Shown: positions 29,064-37,723 of the stretch, in pieces
Position numbering within the stretch: the first letter of the stretch is position 1
Layout of the letters: each line of letters begins with the position of its first letter
Assembly (NCBI RefSeq): GCF_035918155.1
Contig: NZ_CP109327.1
Location: 7,440,001 to 7,504,000, forward strand
Length of the DNA stretch: 64,000 bases
Direction: 5' to 3'
DNA from: Streptomyces sp. NBC_01591
GTDB lineage: Bacteria; Actinomycetota; Actinomycetes; Streptomycetales; Streptomycetaceae
Position numbers and translations under genes: made by a program
Notes under the pieces: generated by a model
Databases searched by the model: none
Seen by the model: the letters and a program-made list of their open reading frames with translations, nothing else
Told to the model about the DNA's origin: nothing

Positions 29064-30062
29064 GTGGACTCACCCATCGTTTCGGCCCAGGGCCTGCGGA
29101 AGCGCTTCGGTGACTTCGAAGCGCTGGCCGGCCTCGACCTGGCCGTGCCGCCCGGAACCGTCTACGGATTGCTCGGGCCGAACGGCGCGGGCAAGAGCAC
29201 CATCGTCCGGATTCTCAGCACGCTGACCCGCCCCACAGCCGGCCGGGCAACCGTCGCCGGCTTCGACGTGACCGAACATCCCGGCAAGGTCCGCGAAGCC
29301 ATTGGGCTCGCCGGGCAGCACGCCGCCGTCGACGAGAAGCTGACGGGCCGTGAGAACCTGCGGGTCTTCGGCAAACTGGCCCGACTGGGCCGGCGTGGCG
29401 CCCGGCGGCGCGCCGACGAGCTGCTGGAGCGGTTCGAGCTCACCGAGGCCGCCGACCGGCAGGTCAGCACGTACTCCGGCGGCATGCGGCGGCGCATCGA
29501 CCTGATCGCCAGCCTGCTGCGCGCGCCGTCCGTGCTCTTCCTGGACGAGCCCACCACCGGTCTCGACCCGCGCAGCCGCCTGGAGATCTGGGCCATCGTG
29601 CGCGAGCTGGTCGCGGACGGCGCGACCGTGCTGCTCACCACCCAGTACCTCGAGGAGGCCGACCAACTCGCCTCGGCCGTGGCCGTGATCGACCGCGGGC
29701 AGGTGATCGCCGAAGGCACCCCGGCACAGCTCAAGACCCGGACCGGCAGTCACATCGATGTCGAGGTGGGCAGCGAGGACGACCTCGCGGAGGCCATCGC
29801 CGTCCTCGAGCGGATGACCGGAGGGCAGCCGCGGGCCGAGGACCTGCGCATCGTCACGGGCGTACACGGCAGGGCACCGTCGGTGCCGCAGATCGTGCGC
29901 GAACTCGACGCGGCGGGGGTGGCCATTCAGGACGTCGGAGTCCGCAGGCCCAGCCTCGATGACGTATTCCTCACTCTCACCGGCCGCCCCGCGGCGGAGT
30001 CCGCGGAGAAGCAGGGCGACGAACAGCGCGAGCAGCGGAAGAAGCAGGAGGCGGCAGCATGA
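29064..30062 (+). CDS. ABC exporter ATP-binding subunit, DrrA-type
   Basis: 332 residues from the GTG at 29064, preceded by GGAGGA. Motifs in order: Walker A GPNGAGKST (about 38-46), signature YSGGMRRR (about 138), Walker B VLFLDEPTTGLDP (about 156-168) and the switch His region replaced by TTQYLEEAD. The C-terminal 90 residues are the DrrA-specific extension (VRRPSLDDVFLTLTGR). The protein powers export of a drug or lipid-like compound together with the following permease. The two genes overlap by 4 bases. The substrate cannot be read from the sequence. Confidence 0.93.
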   Translation: MDSPIVSAQGLRKRFGDFEALAGLDLAVPPGTVYGLLGPNGAGKSTIVRILSTLTRPTAGRATVAGFDVTEHPGKVREAIGLAGQHAAVDEKLTGRENLRVFGKLARLGRRGARRRADELLERFELTEAADRQVSTYSGGMRRRIDLIASLLRAPSVLFLDEPTTGLDPRSRLEIWAIVRELVADGATVLLTTQYLEEADQLASAVAVIDRGQVIAEGTPAQLKTRTGSHIDVEVGSEDDLAEAIAVLERMTGGQPRAEDLRIVTGVHGRAPSVPQIVRELDAAGVAIQDVGVRRPSLDDVFLTLTGRPAAESAEKQGDEQREQRKKQEAAA

Positions 30063-30844
30063 TCGTCCTGGCGGACAGTCTCACCCTGGTCGAGCGCAAG
30101 CTTCTCCAACTGCGGCACCAGCCCGGCACCCTCGTCGCGATGCTGGTGGTGCCCGTGGTCATGGTCGTCCTCTTCGGCTTTGTCTTCGGCAGCGCGATCC
30201 AGGTGCCGGGCGGCGGCAACTACCGCGAGTACCTCATGCCCGGCCTGTTCGTGATGACGGGGATGTTCGCGCTGTCCTCGGCGATGGTGGACGTCGCCGC
30301 CGACCAGAGCCGCGGGGTGGCCGATCGGCTGCGCTCGATGCCCACCTCCCGCATGGCGGTGCCTTTCGGCCAGACCGGCGCGGACGCCGTCACGGGACTG
30401 TTCGGACTGGTCATTCTGCTGGCCTGCGGGCTGGCCTTCGGCTGGCGCGTGCACGACGGCCTCGGCCGCGCCCTGGCCGCGATCGGTGTCCTGCTCCTCT
30501 TCCGGTACACCATGTCCTGGGTCGGTACGTACCTGGGGCTGCTCATGCCGTCGGAGCAGACGGCCGACTCGCTGTCGCCCCTCACCCTGCCCCTCAGCAT
30601 GCTGTCCAACGCGTTCGTGCCGACGGACGGCATGCCGGCCTGGCTGCGGGCGATCTGCGAGTGGAATCCGATCAGCGCCGCGGTCGCCGCGTCCCGGAAG
30701 CTGTTCGGCAATCCCGGGGTGCCCGCCGCGGACGGGTCCTGGCCGCTCACCCACCCGCTGACCGCGACCCTGCTGTGGGCCGCGGTGCTCCTGGCGGTCT
30801 TCGTCCCGCTTTCGGTACGACGCTTCGCCCACGCCGGACTGTGA
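30059..30844 (+). CDS. ABC-2 type exporter permease, DrrB-type
   Basis: 261 residues with about six membrane segments. The first is at 23-45 (TLVAMLVVPVVMVVLFGFVF). The ABC-2 motif region PLTLPLSMLSNAFVPTDGMP lies in the second half, with P-x-W-L-R-x-I-x-E-W-N-P just after it. The ATG overlaps the ATPase stop. It is the membrane partner of the DrrA-like ATPase. It converges with the TetR gene, and 94 bases separate the two stops. Confidence 0.92.
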   Translation: MIVLADSLTLVERKLLQLRHQPGTLVAMLVVPVVMVVLFGFVFGSAIQVPGGGNYREYLMPGLFVMTGMFALSSAMVDVAADQSRGVADRLRSMPTSRMAVPFGQTGADAVTGLFGLVILLACGLAFGWRVHDGLGRALAAIGVLLLFRYTMSWVGTYLGLLMPSEQTADSLSPLTLPLSMLSNAFVPTDGMPAWLRAICEWNPISAAVAASRKLFGNPGVPAADGSWPLTHPLTATLLWAAVLLAVFVPLSVRRFAHAGL

Positions 30845-30938
30845 ACCCGCGGCCCTCCCGGCCGTCGACCACGGCACGGTGTCGCCGAAGAGGAGCTCCC
30901 GTCGTTCGCGCGCAGCGCGGGCGCGGCGGCGTCCGGTC

Positions 30939-31682
30939 TCAGCGGCGCTCCGGCGGCTCGTTCCCCGGGGCGCCGGACAGGGCCGGGAAACGGGCCTCGA
31001 CACCGTCCAGCAACATGGCCAGGCCGGTCTCGAACTGCTCGTCGCGGCCGCCGTGCCGCGCCTCGCGGACCACCCGCTCCAGGTACGGAAAATGGCCGGT
31101 GGCCAGCAGCTCGGTCACATACGGCCCCATCCGCTCCTGCCAGGCCGTGCGTTCCGACCCGGAACGGGAGTCCGCTTCCCGTTCCGCCGTCTCGGCCTGG
31201 TTGGCACCGGTGACCCAGTGCCGGATCAGGTTCACGACGTGGATCATGTCGTCGATGCTCAGTCCGCGGCCGTCGAGGAGGGCGAGGTCGCGCTCGTTGG
31301 CGCGGAGCATGTTGGGGCCCATGATCGGCCTGCCGGCCATGGCGTGCGCAAGCCAGGGGTGCCGGCGCAGCGTCTCCCGGTACCGGCGGGCGAACGTGGT
31401 CAGATCCGCACGGGCGTCCCCGGTCGGCTCCTGCGGTTCAAAGCCGAGGGCCTGGTCGATCGCCACGGCGTACAGGTCTTCCTTGTTCGGCAGGTACCGG
31501 TAGAGCGTCATCGCGCCGGTACCCAGTTCCTTGGCGATGCGCCGCATCGTCACCGCCTCGATGCCCTCGCCGTCCGCCAGCGCGATCGCCACCTCGGCGA
31601 TGCGCTCACGGCTGTACGTCGGAGCTGGTCCGCGCGCCCCTCTTTCCCGCCGCAACCAGATGATCGGATTCGGATCGCTCAT
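30939..31682 (-). CDS. TetR/AcrR-family repressor
   Basis: 247 residues from the ATG at 31682; a 37-codon upstream extension lacks conservation. The helix-turn-helix is at about 24-70 (RIAEVAIALADGEGIEAVTM, RRIAKELGTGAMTLYRYLPN, KEDLYAV). The rest matches the TetR C-terminal ligand domain with HPWLAHAMAGRPIMGPN. It is convergent to the DrrAB-type genes and is their likely repressor through the repeats at 28987-29042. The ligand is probably the exported compound, by analogy with similar pairs. Confidence 0.9.
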   Translation of the reverse strand: MSDPNPIIWLRRERGARGPAPTYSRERIAEVAIALADGEGIEAVTMRRIAKELGTGAMTLYRYLPNKEDLYAVAIDQALGFEPQEPTGDARADLTTFARRYRETLRRHPWLAHAMAGRPIMGPNMLRANERDLALLDGRGLSIDDMIHVVNLIRHWVTGANQAETAEREADSRSGSERTAWQERMGPYVTELLATGHFPYLERVVREARHGGRDEQFETGLAMLLDGVEARFPALSGAPGNEPPERR

Positions 31683-31956
31683 GCGCCGATGGTAATCGCG
31701 TACAGCGTCCTCGATTACAACCCGTCTTCCGGATCCCAGGAGGTCGCGAGTGGCATCCATCGCCGGAAGGCCGCTGCGTGAGACCGCGACCATAGGGTGT
31801 CCGTGCCCGCGCCGGCCTCGCCGGCGATCCGCCGCTCACGCCCGCTGCCCCTCCATCAGTTCCTGAGGGCAGGGGGGTGCATGACGGTGACCTGTCGATC
31901 GGAGTGAAGGGGGTGGGCGTGTACCGAATGCTGGGACCCGGCCGTGGTCCCGGGGG

Positions 31957-32235
31957 TTACTGGTTCTGTTCGAGTATGGACTCGAGGAATGCCTTCGCGG
32001 CGTTGGCGTAGCGCATCGCGGCGCGCTCGCTGATGCCGAAGACGGCGACCAGGTGGAGGGCGTCTGGTCCGCGGGTGAGGGCTTCTTCGAGCTGGCGGTC
32101 CATCCGGATCTGGTTGAGCGTCACGCCGGTCTCGCGGAACTGATCGCCGAGCCAGTGCAGACCGGCGGGCTTGTCGCTTTTGGCAAGTCGGGCGAGAAGA
32201 GCCGCCTGATCGACCGGCCCCGATTCCACCTGCCG
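31957..32235 (-). pseudogene. Fragment resembling a recombinase-associated C-terminal region
   Basis: The minus frame ends ALHLVAVFGISERAAMRYAN, then AAKAFLESILEQNQ and stop at 31957. The helix-turn-helix-like FGISERAAMRYA pattern is common at the C-terminus of Streptomyces integrase-like or transposon genes. Upstream the frame runs into the IS630 remnant at about 32240 without a proper start, so the gene was probably cut by that insertion. The family call is uncertain. Confidence 0.4.
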
Positions 32236-32265
32236 TTCAAAGGAGCCCGCAAAAGTTTTGCCTGA

Positions 32266-32614
32266 ACCGACTACCGCGACCTGCTGGTCCGCGCGCACAT
32301 CCGGCTCGGCGGCCCGATCGTGGTGGTCTGGGACAACCTCAACTCATCGCACGGCCGACATGAAGAGGTACGCGGCCGAACACGACTGGCTCACCGTCTT
32401 CCAGCTGCCCTCGTATGCTGCGGACCTCAACCCCGTCGAGGGCGTCTGGTCACTTCTTCGGCGCGGCCCGACGGCGAACACCGCCTTCGAGGACCCAGAC
32501 CACCTCACCCGAACGCTCCGCCGAGGCCTCAGACACATCCAACTCCAGCACCAACTCATCGACGGATGCCTGGCCGGGGCTGGACAGACACTCACAACAC
32601 CGACCCCACCCTGA
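32266..32614 (+). mobile_element. IS630-family transposase remnant (C-terminal part, frameshifted)
   Basis: One frame reads DYRDLLVRAHIRLGGPIVVV and WDNLNSSHGRH. The homologous protein continues in a second frame with MKRYAAEHDWLTVFQLP, then SYAADLNPVEGVWSLLRRG and ends at 32614. WDNL and LNPVEGVW carry the second Asp and the catalytic Glu of the IS630 DDE domain. The first Asp and the DNA-binding part are missing and the frame is broken near 32350. No inverted repeats could be placed. It is an inactive relic. Confidence 0.75.
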
Positions 32615-32678
32615 AAACCTCCTCAGTAGCTACGGAGTGCTGTGCCGTGGCGGAAGCCACGTAATGGACCGGTCGCTT

Positions 32679-33248
32679 TCAGTAAGAGTTTACGGCGAGC
32701 GCCGCATCGATCTCGTGGAGGAACGGCTCCAGATCACCTGGACTGCGCGAGGTGATGAGGGTCCAGCCGCGGGAGTCATCCTTGATGACCGGCTCGTCGG
32801 CCCATTCACCACCGGCATTGCCGAGGTCTGTCCTCAACGAGGGGTAGGAGGTGAGCCTCTTGCCGTCGATGACACCCGCCTCGACCAGGGCCCAGGGACC
32901 GTGGCAGATGGCCGCTATGGGGCGCCCGGACGATGCGAAGGAGCGGACGATCTCCGTCGTCGAACCCTGCTGGCGCAGCGCATCGGAGTTCAATGTGCCG
33001 CCCGGCACGAGCAGTAGGTCGTAATCGGCCGGGTCAACGTCGCTCAAAGTAAGTTCGGGGCGGATGGTTTTTCCGGGAGCCTTGTCGCCGACCAGGGTCT
33101 GAATGTCGTCCGCCGACACGGCAGCGACGTCCACATCGGCGCCCCAGCCCCGTAGGTGTTCGAGGGGCACCAGGAGTTCGTCCTGCTCGACGCCGTAGTT
33201 CGTGACGATTGCTAGCACCTTCCGTATACTCACGTCGTTATCAGACAT
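32679..33248 (-). CDS. DJ-1/PfpI-family stress protein (type 1 glutamine amidotransferase fold)
   Basis: 189 residues. The N-terminus RKVLAIVTNYGVEQDELLVP contains the conserved Glu, and AAICHGPWALVEAGV is the nucleophile elbow with the catalytic Cys followed by His. PGKTIRPELTLSDVDPADYD is the typical PfpI middle. These proteins act as glyoxalase III-type deglycases, proteases or chaperones. The exact activity here is unknown. It is the second DJ-1 superfamily gene in 6 kb but is only distantly related to the one at 27564. Confidence 0.9.
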   Translation of the reverse strand: MSDNDVSIRKVLAIVTNYGVEQDELLVPLEHLRGWGADVDVAAVSADDIQTLVGDKAPGKTIRPELTLSDVDPADYDLLLVPGGTLNSDALRQQGSTTEIVRSFASSGRPIAAICHGPWALVEAGVIDGKRLTSYPSLRTDLGNAGGEWADEPVIKDDSRGWTLITSRSPGDLEPFLHEIDAALAVNSY

Positions 33249-33404
33249 TCCCAGGTCCTTTCGGGTTGGAACGGTCCCCGGGTTGCTGTCGCGGGTTCCC
33301 CGAATTTTTTGCGCCTGTGCGACCTCGCCAGGCCTACCGGCCCGCGGGGACCAATTGGGAGCTGCGCCAGGCCGGAGCCCACCGCCGCGGCAATGATCAC
33401 GGAG

Positions 33405-33821
33405 TTGCGTGGAGACCTGACACCGAAGACCGCGCCGTGCGGGGCCTTGCGGTGATCAACTGCTACGGCCCGGCCGATGGTTCCGTCACCGTGCCGGGAG
33501 GCTGTCTCCGCTGCTATGTCGGCATTCGGTGCGGGGAAGCAGACCCCGCGACCGAGGCGAAGGCGGACCGGACCCACCGCGATGGTGCCGGTGCGTTCCA
33601 CGATGCGGGCCGTGGCTTCGTCGGTGTTTGTGACACAGAAGTAGGGCGTCCAGTCCAGGGCCACCTGCAACCCGATTACGGCGCCGTAGAGGTCCTCGGG
33701 GGCTCGGGGGTCCGGCGTGGCGAGGTTCGCCCAGCAAGGGGCACCGACAGTGCAGCTGGCCAGTTCCGTGACCTCTGCCGGTGGTCTGTTTGGCCGGGGC
33801 GAGCTGGGCGTGGAAACCATG
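33405..33821 (-). pseudogene. Decayed VOC/glyoxalase-like gene
   Basis: The frame from the ATG at 33821 (MVSTPSSPRPNRPPAEVTE) shows VOC pieces: VGAPCWANLATPDPRAPEDL, YGAVIGL, TPYFCVTNTDEATARI, GTIAVGPVRLRLGRG and HGAVFGVR. In intact relatives the first half is about 30 residues longer between YGAVIGL and WTPYFC. The segment before HGAVFG is replaced by unrelated codons. The frame runs on to a stop at 33230 without family sequence. I read it as a gene damaged by deletions, although expression of a short product is not excluded. Confidence 0.5.
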
Positions 33822-34889
33822 GCGTTGCCTTCGAGGTGGACACGACCTTTTTGCCAGCATGCATGTTCAGCGCCTTCGGCGGCGAGCGTACAGCGGGCGG
33901 CCGAAGCGGGAAGCCACTGGGTTCTTCCTCCGCCCACGCGCTGAGCAGGCATAAGAGGCTTCGGAGAGAACGCTGCCCGTACCACGTACCGAGGCCGGGC
34001 ACGGCCGACACTCCCACTCCGACGCCGCTCCCGCCTCGAGCTTCGAGAGCAACCGGGGAGACGGATCGCTCCGCAGGACGGCACGGTCAGCACCAGTCAG
34101 GGAGACAGCATTCAGGTCGACCACGCGCTGCTACGGTCGTCGCTGTCCTCTACGACGCGGTGGTGCTGTCCGATGGGGGGCGTTCACCGACGATCCGGTC
34201 CGGAGGTTCGTCCGCGACGCGTGCGGCGCGACAAGCCCATTGTTGGTCACCGGTGGAGGCGTCGGCCGCCCTGGGCGATCTCCTGCCCGCTGGGGTCACC
34301 GACCCGAATGCGGGGTGGGAGGCGAACCCGCCGCTCGGTACGGAGTGGTGACCGCGACCAACGGTGACGACACTGCCAGTAACGCGTTCGCCGTAGCGGT
34401 TGCCGACGGCAGCTTGATGAGTGGCCACAGCCACGCGCGCCGGGCGAACTTCGGGGCACGGTGGAAGCATGGCGGGGGGAGGGCGCGTTCGACGCCTGTC
34501 ACGAAGACCGACGGATGCAGTCGTTGATGCGCAGCTCCTTCAAAGTGACGCAATACCGCGGCGCCCTGCTCTCGCTGCCGCACTGGGACATCCCCGCCAC
34601 CGCGCAGGACGAAGGGGCGAGCACCCAGGGGCATCACCGGTGTTCCTCGCCACGGTGCATCCCCCGGCCGCGCTGCGGGCGAGGGATGCACCGTGGCCAT
34701 GTGAGGGCCTCACGTCCGATTTGCAGATAGCACAATTCCTTTGTGCGGTCTCTGTCCCCGTGTGGGATGCCGACTGCGGCGCAGGATCGTGCCCCCGTTG
34801 CCAAGGACCATTTCCGAGGCGACCTCACTCAACTTGCGGTTGGTCGGCTGTGAGGGTGCGAAGCAGCGATGCGAGAGAGGACGAGAGTA
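33822..34889. other. 1.07-kb stretch without a supportable gene
   Basis: Both strands are open in several frames, but none shows a family pattern or a ribosome binding site. A plus-strand piece at 34330-34450 (VVTATNGDDTASNAFAVAVA, DGSLMSGHSHARRANFG) looks coding-like and may be a remnant of an unknown gene. The long inverted repeat at 34649-34697 lies inside. Decayed accessory DNA is the best description. Confidence 0.4.
34649..34697. repeat. Perfect 15-bp inverted repeat
   Basis: GCCACGGTGCATCCC (34649-34663) and GGGATGCACCGTGGC (34683-34697) are exact reverse complements around a GC-rich 19-base loop. It could be a strong terminator, a mobile-element end or a structured RNA. No gene end lies close upstream on either strand, which makes a simple terminator less obvious. 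Confidence 0.65.
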
Positions 34890-35069
34890 ATGACCACAGA
34901 ACCTTCCCCCGAGGGTCCCGGGCCAGTCCCCAGTCGGCCGGATCCGGTGCCACGCGACCCGCAGCCGCCGTCCGAACCAGGTCCCAGCGAACCTGAGCCC
35001 CAGCCAAACCCGGAGCCGCCCCCGGCGCCGGTTCCCGGTTCCCGCCCGGTCCCCGAGCCGCCCGACTGA
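34890..35069 (+). CDS. Short Pro/Glu-rich hypothetical protein
   Basis: 59 residues from the ATG at 34890 (MTTEPSPEGPGPVPS), almost wholly Pro, Glu, Ser and Arg, without Cys or membrane segment. It is disordered by composition. A GAGAGGACGAGAG stretch precedes the start. Similar tiny Pro-rich proteins exist in Streptomyces, but I cannot name a function. It is co-directional with the csbD gene 127 bases downstream. It could be a real small gene or a chance frame in GC-rich DNA. Confidence 0.45.
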   Translation: MTTEPSPEGPGPVPSRPDPVPRDPQPPSEPGPSEPEPQPNPEPPPAPVPGSRPVPEPPD

Positions 35070-35196
35070 CCGGAGAGTACGGCTCCCGCGGCCCCTCTTT
35101 CCGGTTACTCGTGAGCGCGACACCTCACCGATTGCGGCCTCAAGGTGATCGACGCAAGGTGGATACGTCACCCCCACAGTGAAGGACAGGATCGTC

Positions 35197-35370
35197 ATGG
35201 GTAAGGCAAAGGCGAAGGCCAAGCAGGTCAAGGGCAAGCTGAAGGAAACCGTCGGCGATGCCATGGACGACAAGGACATGCAGGCAGAGGGTCGTGGCGA
35301 GCAATTGGCAGGCAAGGCCCAGGAGGACGCGGCAAAGGCGGCTGAGCGGCTGAAGAAGTCCGGACAGTAG
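35197..35370 (+). CDS. CsbD-family stress protein
   Basis: 57 residues from the ATG at 35197, with AAGGACAGG just upstream. The sequence KAKAKQVKGKLKETVGDAM, then DKDMQAEGRGEQLAGKAQED has the CsbD repeat (K-G-K-x-K-E-x-x-G-x-x-x-x-D, x-A-E-G-x-x-x-x-x-G-K-A). CsbD proteins are small, highly charged, probably unfolded, and under general-stress sigma control in many bacteria. Their action is unknown. A second csbD, frameshifted, is next to gvpK. Confidence 0.9.
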   Translation: MGKAKAKAKQVKGKLKETVGDAMDDKDMQAEGRGEQLAGKAQEDAAKAAERLKKSGQ

Positions 35371-35391
35371 GACCTGCATCGTGGGCCGCGC

Positions 35392-35414
35392 ACCCGGGGC
35401 GATCGCATCCGGGT
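35392..35414 (+). terminator. Hairpin after csbD
   Basis: ACCCGG (35392-35397) and CCGGGT (35409-35414) pair around an 11-base loop and are followed by TT, 22 bases after the csbD stop. It is a weak intrinsic terminator and stands just before the long palindrome. Confidence 0.45.
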
Positions 35415-35434
35415 TTCACGGCCGCCGGGGCGCG

Positions 35435-35466
35435 GCTTGGTGCTGGCCGCGCGGCCAGCACCAAGC
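35435..35466. repeat. Perfect 32-bp palindrome
   Basis: GCTTGGTGCTGGCCGC (35435-35450) is followed directly by its exact reverse complement (35451-35466), with no spacer. As RNA it makes a 14-bp stem with a tight loop on either strand. It is 65 bases after the csbD stop. A strong bidirectional terminator is possible. A binding site for a dimeric protein or a recombination scar is also possible. Confidence 0.7.
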
Positions 35467-35836
35467 GTCCGGCTTTCGTTCGGTGAAAGCTTGCTGACGT
35501 TCGGCGGTCCCCGGCGATTGCAACGCTGGGGCGCCGAGGCTGATTGCCCCACCCTGTGTTCCTCATGTCTCCCATTGAGGAAAGCGCCGCCGTATCGACT
35601 CGGGGTTACGAGTGGTGTCGCCGACCTCACGCGCGTGGGCCGCCACCCAGCCTGAGGAGCCGCGATGCGGGTGGACCCGATCGGTGATGCCAGCTGCCGA
35701 TGTGATGTCGCGGGGACGGCGGAAATCAGTCTCGTGAGTCCTCGGGCCCGAGGCGAGCGGACTCGTCACATGACCCGGGTGCCCCGGAGTCGGACAGTTT
35801 CGTGTTCGGAGCGGAAGGCTCGGCAAGGAGTGTTCC
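35467..35836 (+). promoter_or_regulatory. Leader region of the F420-dependent oxidoreductase gene
   Basis: No supportable gene lies in these 370 bases. The purine-rich AAGGAGTG at 35825-35832 serves the start at 35837. No convincing promoter hexamers or repeats are seen. Confidence 0.35.
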
Positions 35837-36802
35837 ATGGTGCTGGTCGGATACACGACGATGACCGAGCAGGCCGGTCCGCGTGAGCTTGTTGAGCATG
35901 TGGTGGGCGCCGAGCGCGCCGGATTCGACTTCTCCGTCACTTCGGACCACTTCTTTCCGCGGCTGGACTCCCAGGGGCATGCCCCCTACGCATGGAGCGT
36001 GCTCGGCGCGGCCGCACAGGCCACGTCGCGGATCCCGTTGATGACGTACGTGACGTGCCCGACCGTGCGATACCACCCTGCGGTGGTTGCTCAGAAGGCT
36101 GCGACGATGCAGCTGCTCTCCCAGGGGCGGTTCCGGCTCGGTCTGGGCTCCGGCGAGAACCTGAACGAGCATGTGGTAGGCGCGGGCTGGCCCGCCGCCC
36201 ACGTTCGCATGGAGATGCTGGAAGAGGCCGTGGAAATCATTCGCGCGCTCTTCGGCGGCCTTGACGTGAGCCATCACGGCACACATTTCGACGTGGAGAA
36301 CGCCAAGCTCTGGGACCTGCCCGACGAGCTGCCTGCGATCGGGATCGCGGTATCGGGGGAGCAGTCGTGCGAGATCGCCGGCCGGCTCGCCGATCTCGTC
36401 ATTGCCACCGAGCCCAAGAGTGACCTGCTGGACGCTTTCGACCGGCACGGCGGTACGGGCAAGCCGCGGGTCGGCCAGCTGCCCATCTGCTACGACACCG
36501 ACCGGGGTGCGGCGGTCGCACGGGCGCACGATCAGTTCCGCTGGTCGGTCGGCACTTGGAAGGTCAACGCAGAGCTGCCCGGGCCGGCCGGATTCGTCGG
36601 AGCCTCCCAGTTCGTGCGCCCGGACGACATCGCGGATTCCATCCCGTGCGGTGACGACGTCGGCACCTTCGTCGAGGCAGTGCGTCCCTACGCCGAGGCG
36701 GGCTTCACGGAGATCGCCCTGGTTCAAGTCGGTGGTGACCGTCAGCAGCCCTTCCTCGACTGGGCGGAGAAGGCCCTGCTGCCCGCCCTACGTGATCTCT
36801 GA
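35837..36802 (+). CDS. F420-dependent LLM-class oxidoreductase (TIGR03557-like)
   Basis: 321 residues, a luciferase-like (beta/alpha)8 barrel. VLVGYTTMTEQAGPRELVEH, GFDFSVTSDHFFPRLDSQGH and RFRLGLGSGENLNEHVVG are the signature of the F420-dependent glucose-6-phosphate-dehydrogenase-like family TIGR03557. The protein should use reduced or oxidised coenzyme F420 for hydride transfer. The substrate is unknown. Length is normal. AAGGAGTG precedes the start. The methyltransferase gene follows after 17 bases, so an operon with it and the CDGSH gene is likely. Confidence 0.9.
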   Translation: MVLVGYTTMTEQAGPRELVEHVVGAERAGFDFSVTSDHFFPRLDSQGHAPYAWSVLGAAAQATSRIPLMTYVTCPTVRYHPAVVAQKAATMQLLSQGRFRLGLGSGENLNEHVVGAGWPAAHVRMEMLEEAVEIIRALFGGLDVSHHGTHFDVENAKLWDLPDELPAIGIAVSGEQSCEIAGRLADLVIATEPKSDLLDAFDRHGGTGKPRVGQLPICYDTDRGAAVARAHDQFRWSVGTWKVNAELPGPAGFVGASQFVRPDDIADSIPCGDDVGTFVEAVRPYAEAGFTEIALVQVGGDRQQPFLDWAEKALLPALRDL

Positions 36803-36819
36803 GAGCCGGTGTTGCGACA

Positions 36820-37482
36820 TTGAAGCTCCTCCAGCCTCCAGGTGTCTACGCGCCACAGGAAGACACAGCCATGTTGATATCCGCTCTGCGGCGCGAACGT
36901 CTGTCCCCCGGAGCGGAGGTGCTCGACGTGGGTACCGGTACCGGCGCGGTGGCGATCGCCGCCGCCCGCCACGGCGCTGCCCACGTCATCGCCATCGACA
37001 CGTCGGCCGCGGCGGTGCTCACGACACGACTGAACGCACTGCTGTCCGGGTACGCGCGGGCTGTCCGGGCCAGCCGCGGTGACCTGACGGAGCCCGTGAC
37101 CGGCCTGAGATTCGACCTGGTGCTGGCGAACCCGCCGTACGTACCATCCGCGAACGTCCGATTGCCTCGTCGCAGCACTGCTCGCGCCTGGGAAGCGGGG
37201 ATCGACGGCCGGGTGGTGATCGACCGACTCTGTGCCGAGGTCCCCGCTCTGCTGCGCCCTGGGGGTGTGCTGCTGGCGGTCCACTCCGCGCTGAGCGGCC
37301 CAGTGATGACCGTAGCGCGGCTGGCTGAAGCCGGACTGGACGTCACCGTGATTGACCGCCGGTTCGTCCCCTTCGGGCCTGTCCTGCGTGAACGGGCCGA
37401 CTGGCTGGAGATGCAGGGCCTGATTGAGCCCGGCCAGGAGAAAGAGGAACTGGTGGTGATCCGTGCAGCACAGCCATCCTGA
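36820..37482 (+). CDS. HemK2/Mtq2-like class I methyltransferase
   Basis: 220 residues read from a TTG at 36820; no better start is in frame. The N-terminus (PPGVYAPQEDTAML) and SAM site EVLDVGTGTGAVAIAAA are followed by LVLANPPYVPS. The NPPY motif points to N-methylation of a Gln or related amide, as in PrmC/Mtq2 proteins. VIDRLCAEVPALLRPGGVLL fits the same family. The real substrate here is unknown. Its stop overlaps the CDGSH gene by 20 bases. The group LLM oxidoreductase, methyltransferase, CDGSH, oxidase recurs in actinomycetes as I recall. Confidence 0.85.
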   Translation: MKLLQPPGVYAPQEDTAMLISALRRERLSPGAEVLDVGTGTGAVAIAAARHGAAHVIAIDTSAAAVLTTRLNALLSGYARAVRASRGDLTEPVTGLRFDLVLANPPYVPSANVRLPRRSTARAWEAGIDGRVVIDRLCAEVPALLRPGGVLLAVHSALSGPVMTVARLAEAGLDVTVIDRRFVPFGPVLRERADWLEMQGLIEPGQEKEELVVIRAAQPS

Positions 37483-37723
37483 ACCGGAGACCACACCTCG
37501 GGCAGCTGCACGGCGCGTCATGCAGGAGCCGGGCGGACCCATGCTCGTGGAAGGGCCCGTCGAAGTGGTCCAGGAGGACGGCACCATTGCTCGCTCGAAC
37601 CGTCCTGTTGTTGCACTGTGTACCTGCCGACGGAGCCGCATCTTGCCTTGGTGCGACACCAGCCACCGCGGCCGTAAGAAGCCGAAAGCCCCATTGCCGG
37701 CCTCAGAGCGGCACACGGAGTGA
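37463..37723 (+). CDS. CDGSH iron-sulfur protein
   Basis: 86 residues from the GTG at 37463. The motif CTCRRSRILPWCDTSH gives ligands Cys53, Cys55, Cys64 and His68, which hold a redox- and pH-sensitive [2Fe-2S] cluster in a CDGSH (mitoNEET-type) fold. It is the single-motif bacterial form. The gene overlaps the methyltransferase end and converges on the oxidase gene with a 21-base overlap of the two coding ends. An electron-transfer role toward the neighbouring oxidase is attractive but unproven. Confidence 0.9.
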   Translation: MQHSHPEPETTPRAAARRVMQEPGGPMLVEGPVEVVQEDGTIARSNRPVVALCTCRRSRILPWCDTSHRGRKKPKAPLPASERHTE

